Source: Sphingobacterium lumbrici (GTDB taxonomy: Bacteria; Bacteroidota; Bacteroidia; Sphingobacteriales; Sphingobacteriaceae). From it: a stretch of DNA of 37,713 nt. Positions 12,912 to 19,089 of the stretch are shown here, one piece after another. The stretch spans positions 1-37,713 of the forward strand of contig NZ_SRZY01000007.1 of the NCBI RefSeq assembly GCF_006476045.1, in the 5' to 3' direction. The position numbers and the translations under genes are program-made. Every line of letters starts with the position of its first letter. Position 1 is the first letter of the stretch. The notes under the pieces are model-generated. The model saw only the letters and a program-made list of their open reading frames with translations, searched no databases and was not told the DNA's origin.

Positions 12912-14501
12912 CTATTCGTAGTCCAAACCAAATACGGCTTCGGCAAGACCAATTTCATCCGGTGTATAGGGAAGGGTGTACTTTAACCCCATTTTTTCAA
13001 TAGCCGCCGCCGTAGAGTATCCGATACAAATGATTTTTTGACCAGGATCTACTAAATTCTCCTGAAAATAAGCATCGACATTGCTTGGGCTTGTAAATAT
13101 CAGTACATCGGCATTTGATTTATTTACATTTTCGGCAAGCACAGTTTCGTAAATAGGAACGTCAATTACTTTTGTGTTTTCTGTGATTTCTTTTTGGATA
13201 GTTTGCAATGATCCCTCAGCACGTGGTATCAACACCGTTTGGCCGTCGACCAATTTTGCAAATGCTTTGGCAATGTTTTCCGTTTTGATACCCAAATTAT
13301 CACCCGAGAAATCAGCTATACGATCGTATTTGCGTAAGGCATCTTCTGATCCTCTGCCCAAAACAGCAATTTTAGTTTTCTTTAACAGGATAGGTTCTAA
13401 TTTGAAGAAATGATCGATAGCATTTTTACTATTGAAGAAAATCCAATCGGCTCTTTTTAATATGAAAGAGTCCAATTTGTTGATGGTCGGATAAATTTTA
13501 ATAAGGGAGCGGTCATCAATTGAAATATTGTGCTTTTTGAGTGCCCTCGCCAGATAAGAGTTTTCATCCAGATCTCTTGTAATGAATACGCTGGAAGGGA
13601 GCTTTCTGTCCTTTTTGAATTTTGAAAAAATAAGTTCAGCCAAACCTTCCGTAGTATCGGATTGTACAAAAAAGCGATCTGGAAAGTCTTCATTATCGTC
13701 TGCAATAGATGTCCAGGTCTCGTATTTGCCGTCATGTTGTCGACAGTAACAGCCCAATGGAGCATGACAACCGGCATCAAATAAATTCAATACTTTACGC
13801 TCTACAGCGATGATCTCAGCAACTTCTTTATTGTTTATTTTTTGAAGAATATCAAATAAATCCTGATCCGTTTCGCGAATTTGAATGGCGAGAACCCCTT
13901 GTGCAGGAGCGGGGATAATTTCAACAGGAGAGATCTCTTCAATATGGAAATCAGAAAGATCCATTTCGATACGTGCTACACCTGCTTTGGCTAATACAAT
14001 CGCATCGTATTTTTCATCACGTAGCTTTTGAATACGTGTTTGTAAATTGCCTCTAAGATCAGTAAATTCTAAATCGGGACGTAATGATAGCAGTTGAGCC
14101 TTACGGCGATTGGAAGATGTTCCAACGCTTGCATTATGTTTGAGCGAAAGTCGTTTTTTCAGATCTACGCAGTCTTTGTGAATGATTAAAAGTTCTGAAG
14201 CATCCTCTCGTTCGGATACTGCGGCAATGAGGAGTCCGGGAGGGTTTACTGTAGGTAAATCCTTATATGAATGAACAGCAAGGTCGATCTGAGAATTTAG
14301 TAGCTCCTCTTCGAGTTCTTTGGTGAAGAATCCTTTGCCTTCCAATTTGTCCAATCTGAGGTGTTGGATAATATCGCCTTGCGTTTTAATAATTTTTAAT
14401 TCAGCTTCGATCCCGATTTCTGCTAATCTATCTTTTACGAAGTTGGCTTGCCATAATGCAAGTTGGCTACCCCGTGTGCCAATTATTAATTTTCTATTCA
14501 C
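12912..14501 (-). CDS. hemC-hemD: Hydroxymethylbilane synthase - uroporphyrinogen-III synthase fusion
   Basis: A 529-residue fusion. Residues 1 to ~300 are hydroxymethylbilane synthase: IGTRGSQLALWQA at the start, DLRGNLQTRIQKL, and GCHAPLGCYC, whose first cysteine holds the dipyrromethane cofactor. Residues ~305-529 are a HemD domain (SVFITRDLDENSYLARALK, DWIFFNSKNAIDHFF, VLIPRAEGSLQTI, DVLIFTSPSNVDAYF). HemC makes the unstable linear tetrapyrrole and HemD closes it to uroporphyrinogen III, so fusion may ease hand-over. No frameshift joins the parts. It is the second gene of the operon, 98 bases after hemA. Confidence 0.93.
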   Translation of the reverse strand: MNRKLIIGTRGSQLALWQANFVKDRLAEIGIEAELKIIKTQGDIIQHLRLDKLEGKGFFTKELEEELLNSQIDLAVHSYKDLPTVNPPGLLIAAVSEREDASELLIIHKDCVDLKKRLSLKHNASVGTSSNRRKAQLLSLRPDLEFTDLRGNLQTRIQKLRDEKYDAIVLAKAGVARIEMDLSDFHIEEISPVEIIPAPAQGVLAIQIRETDQDLFDILQKINNKEVAEIIAVERKVLNLFDAGCHAPLGCYCRQHDGKYETWTSIADDNEDFPDRFFVQSDTTEGLAELIFSKFKKDRKLPSSVFITRDLDENSYLARALKKHNISIDDRSLIKIYPTINKLDSFILKRADWIFFNSKNAIDHFFKLEPILLKKTKIAVLGRGSEDALRKYDRIADFSGDNLGIKTENIAKAFAKLVDGQTVLIPRAEGSLQTIQKEITENTKVIDVPIYETVLAENVNKSNADVLIFTSPSNVDAYFQENLVDPGQKIICIGYSTAAAIEKMGLKYTLPYTPDEIGLAEAVFGLDYE

Positions 14502-14599
14502 AATGAAAGATTTTGGTAAGATATTCTGTATGACCAGTAAAAGTCAAATTTATATCCAAATGAAACTACACTTGCAAAGTTAACTAAATGGAAGGATAT

Positions 14600-15841
14600 T
14601 TAGTTGTTTTCAGCTTCGTTGTTTTTTACTAGAATTTCTTTAGCCATCACCATAGGAACTTTGATGTATTTTTTTTCCATGTAGTTGATTACTTTTTCCA
14701 GAACTTCACGAGCTTGAGGGTCTAAATTGCGCAGGTCGTGGGCGAATACTTCGTTCAGCGCAGTAGCACGTATTTCTTTAATTTTATCCGGAACTTGACG
14801 CATAGCCACTTCTACACGACGTTGTTTGATAAGGGGAAGAAATTCTTTAATATTCTCACAGATGATTTTATCCGCACTTTCCAATTCGTTGTAGCGCTCT
14901 TGGATGTTTTTCTCTGCGATAGCTTGAAGGCTACTTACTTCAATGTAATGAATAGGGTAGTTGACCAATACATCGGCGTCCAGATCATTTGGAATAGCCA
15001 GATCAACGATGACTTTTTTGTCAGTTTCACCATTCAAAATAGATTGATATAGTTCGCTGTTGATGATTGCCTCAGGAGCACCTGTACAGGTAATCATAAC
15101 ATCAAATCCCTTCTTGTAGTTTTTTAATTCAGAAAGAGGATAAACTTCGGCATTTAATTCTTTCGCCAACGCATTTGCATTTGCTACCGTACGGTTAAAT
15201 ACGACAAAATTAGAATGCTTATGTTTTTTAAGGTATTTAGCTAAATTCTGGTTTGTTTCTCCCGAGCCAATAACGAGGATGCGTGGGTTTTCAGGTAATT
15301 TCGTTTCTTTTAATTTACGATAGGCTAAAGAAACAACAGAAATCGGATTTCGGGAAATATTGGTAAACGTGTAGACTTCTTTCGCTGTCTTTACCAGGCG
15401 ATCCATCATTAAACGTAGAAAGTCGCCCGTAAATCCAGAGTCCCGGCATTTTTCATACGCTCTTCGTACCTGTGCCAAAATTTCTTTTTCTCCAACAACC
15501 AGGCTTTCCAAGGAGCACGACATTCTGAACAAGTGATTCAATGCTTCTATGCCAGAATAGCGGTTTACCTGACCTAAATAGCAATGTAGTCGTTCAGAGG
15601 GAACGCAAAAGTTCATTTTGTCCATAAAATTAGCGATAAAATCATCGGTTAATTCATGAGCGCCATAAAAAACAAATTCAACACGATTGCATGTAGCAAT
15701 ATAGAAAATCTCAGGGATATCTAAATTGTTCTTTAGACTAATCAATCTGGAATCTAACTCTTCGTTACAAATTACCAAATTGCCTAGATCTTTTAGGTCA
15801 ACATGTCGGTGCGTAAATGCTATTACTTTTAAATTCTTCAA
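14600..15841 (-). CDS. hemA: Glutamyl-tRNA reductase
   Basis: A 413-residue NADPH enzyme that makes glutamate-1-semialdehyde from glutamyl-tRNA, the committed step of heme synthesis. Seen: catalytic Cys51 in IATCNRVEFVFYG, the SLVVGEKEILAQVRRAYE motif, SRNPISVVSLAYRKL, the nucleotide-binding VIGSGETNQNLAKYL near residue 190, and a C-terminal helical dimerisation part. It is the first gene of hemA-hemCD-hemB-hemL, with a TACATTTG promoter box about 35 bases upstream, so it sets operon expression. The first and rate-limiting step leading the operon is a sensible control point (inference). Confidence 0.95.
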   Translation of the reverse strand: MKNLKVIAFTHRHVDLKDLGNLVICNEELDSRLISLKNNLDIPEIFYIATCNRVEFVFYGAHELTDDFIANFMDKMNFCVPSERLHCYLGQVNRYSGIEALNHLFRMSCSLESLVVGEKEILAQVRRAYEKCRDSGFTGDFLRLMMDRLVKTAKEVYTFTNISRNPISVVSLAYRKLKETKLPENPRILVIGSGETNQNLAKYLKKHKHSNFVVFNRTVANANALAKELNAEVYPLSELKNYKKGFDVMITCTGAPEAIINSELYQSILNGETDKKVIVDLAIPNDLDADVLVNYPIHYIEVSSLQAIAEKNIQERYNELESADKIICENIKEFLPLIKQRRVEVAMRQVPDKIKEIRATALNEVFAHDLRNLDPQAREVLEKVINYMEKKYIKVPMVMAKEILVKNNEAENN

Positions 15842-15873
15842 TGCTTTTTCTTTCTAGCCCCAAATCTTTGATG

Positions 15874-15881
15874 CAAATGTA
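15874..15881 (-). promoter_or_regulatory. hemA operon -7 box
   Basis: TACATTTG on the minus strand fits TAnnTTTG and lies about 33 bases before the hemA start. The nearest -33-like TTTG is 23 bases further upstream, so spacing is not ideal. Confidence 0.45.
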
Positions 15882-16050
15882 GAGCAAAAGCAGGGTTATA
15901 ATGTCAAAAATCTGTCAAACCAATCAATTTAGAATGTTTTTAAATAGTGTTAAATTATTGTTAATATATTGATGTTCAGTTTGTTTAAAAATTTTTCATT
16001 CTTAGATGTGATGACAATCATTTATTTGGCCCCAAAAAAATAATCAACCG

Positions 16051-16111
16051 CATAAAAACCTTCGTGATATGGTCGTGTCAACAGCAACACTGAATGTGTT
16101 ATGAAGGTTTT
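16051..16111. repeat. Dispersed hairpin element, copy 2
   Basis: AAAACCTTC (16055-16063) pairs with GAAGGTTTT (16103-16111) over a 39-base loop. The start CATAAAAACCTTCGTGA is nearly the same as at 10375-10391. Confidence 0.5.
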
Positions 16112-16187
16112 GGATAGGCATAAATATGACCAATATTGAATACAGCCTCACAAAAAAATAGTATCAGACTATGTTAAAATAAATATG

Positions 16188-16211
16188 ATTTTGCTTTTTG
16201 TAAAAGCAAAA
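16188..16211. repeat. Perfect short hairpin
   Basis: ATTTTGCTTTT and AAAAGCAAAAT form an 11-bp stem with a 3-base loop. It has no clear T-run, so I do not call it a terminator. Confidence 0.4.
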
Positions 16212-16279
16212 TTCAACAATGTATATCTTAAACAAAGGATTATTTTAATCATCTTTTTTGCCCTCATCGGCGGGCGGCT

Positions 16280-16440
16280 CTCCTTCTTTTGCTTGGCCAA
16301 AAGAAGCAAAACCCAAGACTGGGTCAATGTACGCTAAAAGCTTTTGGATTCACTAAACATCTCCAAGCCGTTTCACTTCGAGGATCTGTTCTTAACGCAA
16401 ATCCAAAAGCTTTCTTAACGCTACATCGACCTAGGTCGTC
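16280..16440. repeat. Nested palindromic dispersed repeat
   Basis: CTTCTTTT...AAAAGAAG (about 16285-16310) is followed by a larger inverted pair: AAAGCTTTTGGATT near 16336 and AATCCAAAAGCTTT near 16401. The design suggests a REP/MITE-like intergenic element. Confidence 0.55.
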
Positions 16441-16499
16441 CTTTCTAGCTTCAGCTGAAGTATAAAATAATATTTAAGGATAAAGCACTATCCTTTCAT

Positions 16500-16660
16500 A
16501 CCCGACAAATGTCGCCTTGGCGGGTCGACAATTGCAGGAATTGTGAACCGTCTTGTCGAGCCGGTACAGCGACGCGCTCCTGCCTGCCGGCAGGCAGGTT
16601 TGTACACTTTTGGCAAGACAAAAGTGTAGACCCGTCGCGGGCTAAGCGACAAAAGAAATT
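16500..16660. repeat. GC-rich palindromic repeat
   Basis: It contains a perfect 20-bp palindrome at 16579-16598 (CCTGCCTGCC and its complement) and flanking inverted segments such as ACTTTTGGC...ACAAAAGT. By composition it is clearly more GC-rich than its surroundings. Translated, it gives the LPAGRQ-like string often seen in spurious Bacteroidota ORFs, so open frames here are not genes. Confidence 0.55.
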
Positions 16661-16747
16661 TGATAAAGAAAACCTTCCTTTAACCTTAACAACCTCTCCC
16701 AAAAACTTGGCTAACCACTATAGCGTGAGACAAAAAAATGAACCTCC

Positions 16748-17395
16748 TTATTTCTTTGTTGGTCGGTGGGATATAAAATGCGATTTTAATTTATCCAATC
16801 CAATATTCTCTTCTTTTTTATCCAATTCAAATAACCATACTTTTTCGCTCAGGATATTATTCATCTCTTTGGAATTAATCAAATCCAAAGGTTTTACCCT
16901 TAGCTCCTTACTTATTGGTTGGGTTTGTGTCTGTTGGCTGCGTGCATGACGGATGAGTTGGAATTGAAAAGTAGGCCATTTTCCCACTGTAGAAAAATTT
17001 GCAGTGTACACCTGCGCATAGTCATTTTTCGGAATACTATTGGCAAATATGCCTGTTGTTTTGGAACCTGAAATCTCCGATATGCTGACAAGCAACTCAA
17101 AAGAAGTCTCATTAATAACGTAAAATTTAGCTAAGCCATCTTTTTGCTCACCTGCAATCGCCAGATATATTCCTTTGTCTACAAAAGGTCCTTGTGCGAT
17201 TTGTGGACTATCTTCTATGTCATCTTCGGGTAAACGCATGTTGCCGTGTACTAGGGTAATCTTTGTCTTTAATACAGGTATTTCGAAACCTGTATCATCC
17301 GTTACACCAACGATATCATTGGCCTGTATAGACGTAATATGTCCCTCAATCGGCTCGTCTACAAATCGTACTAAATCTCCTATCTTGAATTCCAT
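16748..17395 (-). CDS. DUF2027-domain protein without C-terminal Smr domain
   Basis: A 215-residue protein. The N-terminus (FKIGDLVRFVDEPIEGHITSIQ...DDTGFEIPVL) is a KOW/Tudor-like barrel, and the middle (GIYLAIAGEQKD, FYVINETSFELLVSISE) is DUF2027. Family members in Bacteroidota are usually about 350 residues and end in an Smr nuclease-like domain. Here the protein stops after IGLDKLKSHFISHRPTKK, with no Smr motif and no frameshifted Smr downstream. The stop lies right beside the repeat-rich region. It could be a natural short form or a truncation by repeat insertion. Function unknown; nucleic-acid binding is possible. Confidence 0.7.
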   Translation of the reverse strand: MEFKIGDLVRFVDEPIEGHITSIQANDIVGVTDDTGFEIPVLKTKITLVHGNMRLPEDDIEDSPQIAQGPFVDKGIYLAIAGEQKDGLAKFYVINETSFELLVSISEISGSKTTGIFANSIPKNDYAQVYTANFSTVGKWPTFQFQLIRHARSQQTQTQPISKELRVKPLDLINSKEMNNILSEKVWLFELDKKEENIGLDKLKSHFISHRPTKK

Positions 17396-17490
17396 GTGTG
17401 TTTGTCTATTAATTTTACTAATCTTTCAATATCGCTTTCGGTGTTCCTTTTTTTCTATAGCGAAGGTAAAAATATTTTCCTTTCAGGGTT

Positions 17491-18180
17491 TCATTTATCC
17501 CAATGTAGGACTGTTGGAATTCTTTGTAGTCCATCTGGTTTCAAGTCTTGCTGTTGTAAAATATCAAGGTATTGCTGTTGCGGCATATAAATGGCTCCCA
17601 TACTTTCCAAATGCGATGTATGGACTTGACAATCTATTAATTCTATCCCAAAATTCTGAACTAAAAATATCAACGCTGCTTTTGAAGCATTGGAAACTTT
17701 AGAGAACATACTTTCTCCACAAAATACTTTTCCTACCAATACGCCATATAAGCCTCCAACCAACTCTTTGTCTTTCCAGACTTCTATACTATGGGCAAAT
17801 CCCAAATGATGAAGTTCTGTGTATGCTTTTTGCATATCTGCCACGATCCATGTTCCATCCTGATCTTTACGGTCAATTTTGGAGCAGTTTGCGATGACCT
17901 TTTCAAAAGCTGTATTGTAGGTAAAACTAAATAAAGTCGTTGACAGGATTTTTCTCATACTCTTGCTCACTTTGAGTTGGTTCGGATATAAAACGAATCT
18001 GTCATGTGGCGCATACCAAAGAATTGGAGAATCATCCGCATACCAGGGAAATATGCCATGCTTATATGCAGTGAGTAATCTTTTAGGCGTAAGGTCACCG
18101 CCTACAGCTAATAGTCCATCTTCTTCAGCATATTGAGGGTGAGGAAAGGAAAAATTCTCACGTTCTAATTCAAAAATCAT
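17491..18180 (-). CDS. aat: Leucyl/phenylalanyl-tRNA--protein transferase
   Basis: A 229-residue cytosolic enzyme that attaches Leu or Phe from tRNA to N-terminal Lys/Arg, marking proteins for ClpS-ClpAP degradation (N-end rule). Motifs in order: EDGLLAVGGDL, GIFPWYADDSPILWYAPHDRFVL, GTWIVADM, FAHSIEVWKDKELVGGLYGV, GKVFCGESMFSKVSNASKAAL, and IDCQVHTSHLESMGA. Length is normal. It sits behind rbfA with only a micro-ORF between, so it is probably in the same unit; a DUF2027 gene follows after 95 bases. Confidence 0.95.
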   Translation of the reverse strand: MIFELERENFSFPHPQYAEEDGLLAVGGDLTPKRLLTAYKHGIFPWYADDSPILWYAPHDRFVLYPNQLKVSKSMRKILSTTLFSFTYNTAFEKVIANCSKIDRKDQDGTWIVADMQKAYTELHHLGFAHSIEVWKDKELVGGLYGVLVGKVFCGESMFSKVSNASKAALIFLVQNFGIELIDCQVHTSHLESMGAIYMPQQQYLDILQQQDLKPDGLQRIPTVLHWDK

Positions 18181-18184
18181 CTGC

Positions 18185-18256
18185 TTAAAAAACCTTCATT
18201 TCGCCTGATACGAGGTCAATAGTCTTGAAAGTTCCATGGAGGCTCTTGATGACCAT
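18185..18256 (-). CDS. Micro-ORF filling the rbfA-aat gap
   Basis: A 23-codon frame from ATG 18256 that starts inside the rbfA stop (TAATG overlap) and stops 4 bases before aat. It reads MVIKSLHGTFKTIDL... The exact fit suggests translational coupling, by which ribosomes leaving rbfA could be carried into aat. It may be a leader or small protein, or a coincidence. Not recognised. Confidence 0.35.
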   Translation of the reverse strand: MVIKSLHGTFKTIDLVSGEMKVF

Positions 18257-18627
18257 TAATCGGGCTGCCTGTCTTCTTTACTTATTTCATCGAATAATTT
18301 ATCCATGTGTTCTACATATTCATTGGTGTCATCCAAAAAGAACTCCAATTGAGGAACCACACGTACCTGGTTTTTTATCTTAGCACCAAGCTTATAACGT
18401 ATCTCGTTTGTTTTTGTTTTAATGTTAGCGATATCGTCCTTAGCCGTTTTGGTATTTAGAAAGCTAAGGTATACGCGAGCTATAGCTAGATCCGGTGTTA
18501 CTCTTACCCGCGTCACTGTAATGAATGCACCCGGTGCCCATGCCTTTCCATCGCGTTGGAATAATTCGGCCAAATCTTGCTGAATCACTCCTGCAAAGCG
18601 CTGTTGTCTCTTGCTTTCTGTTCCCAT
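18256..18627 (-). CDS. rbfA: Ribosome-binding factor A
   Basis: A 123-residue protein with a KH-like fold that helps mature the 30S subunit (16S rRNA 5' end, cold adaptation). Seen: SKRQQRFAGVIQQDLAELFQ, ITVTRVRVTPDLAIARVYLS, the loop with IRYKLGAKIKNQVRVVPQLEFFLDDT, and an acidic C-terminus. Size is standard. It is the first gene of rbfA-(micro-ORF)-aat on the minus strand. A separate terminated transcription unit lies upstream. Confidence 0.92.
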   Translation of the reverse strand: MGTESKRQQRFAGVIQQDLAELFQRDGKAWAPGAFITVTRVRVTPDLAIARVYLSFLNTKTAKDDIANIKTKTNEIRYKLGAKIKNQVRVVPQLEFFLDDTNEYVEHMDKLFDEISKEDRQPD

Positions 18628-18764
18628 AGTGTTTTTGCTGTTTTAAGAAAGTCGCGACTTTCTATGTTATGGTACAAACTTAGATAAACTTGCTTTTTAT
18701 AACAAGTTTTAATTTTCATTTGTGTTTCAGTCTATTTGTACAGATATAAAGCCTGTGTACAAAT

Positions 18765-18947
18765 GAAAAAAGACCTGTCGTGGGCATTGACAGGTCTTAA
18801 TCAAAAAAATAGTTTATAACTGGGTAGAATAATTTCTTTTCCAAGTTTTAAGACTTTGAGGTCTATCATCATTTAGTTTGTTTATCTCTCGGCTATAAGA
18901 TTTTGTGAGTATTAGCTCACTTTTACTTATGCTTTTTCATCTCCCTT
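18765..18947 (-). ncRNA. Small transcription unit: candidate ncRNA or small-peptide mRNA
   Basis: Between rbfA and the S9 peptidase gene, a minus-strand unit of about 180 nt is bounded by a perfect promoter (18954-18984) and a strong terminator (18770-18799). It holds no gene of normal size. It can form a GTGAG/CTCAC hairpin (18905-18920) and contains a possible 5-codon frame (MKKHK) plus a 23-codon frame at 18801-18872 (start MMIDLKVLKLGKE), whose stop touches the terminator. I do not recognise an RNA family; 6S-like RNA or a small peptide are both possible. Confidence 0.5.
18770..18799 (-). terminator. Strong Rho-independent terminator
   Basis: The stem AAGACCTGTC / GACAGGTCTT has 10 pairs with a 9-base loop, followed on the minus strand by a run of six T. 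It closes the small unit upstream of rbfA. Confidence 0.85.
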
Positions 18948-18953
18948 GTGCTA

Positions 18954-18984
18954 CAAACATAGATATATAAATCCTTTGAACAAA
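18954..18984 (-). promoter_or_regulatory. Perfect Bacteroidota promoter
   Basis: On the minus strand: TTTG (18984-18981), 19 bases, TATGTTTG (18961-18954). An exact match to TTTG-N19-TAnnTTTG, placing the transcription start near 18947. Confidence 0.75.
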
Positions 18985-19047
18985 AATGTTTTTTAAAAAA
19001 AAGTAAGTAGTCACTTTTTAAGTGCTTTTCAGCTTCATAAAGCCATA

Positions 19048-19081
19048 TAAAAGGAACGAATGTCCGTTTCGTTCCTTTTAT
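19048..19081 (-). terminator. Terminator of the S9 peptidase gene
   Basis: TAAAAGGAACGAA pairs with TTCGTTCCTTTTA, giving a long stem just 10 bases past the peptidase stop and ending in TTTTA on the minus strand. Confidence 0.8.
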
Positions 19082-19089
19082 GAATCTTA

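Larger units (their letters stand above)
15882..16747. other. Long intergenic region rich in palindromic repeats
   Basis: I find no convincing gene in these ~860 bases. They contain a hairpin element (16051-16111), an 11-bp-stem hairpin (16188-16211), a complex palindromic repeat (16280-16440) and a GC-rich repeat (16500-16660). Weak open frames here come from the repeats themselves. Confidence 0.6.

Noticed and set aside
16509..16949. Plus-strand open frame over the GC-rich palindrome
   Set aside because: Its composition comes from the repeat (LPAGR-type string) and it overlaps the DUF2027 gene in antisense.
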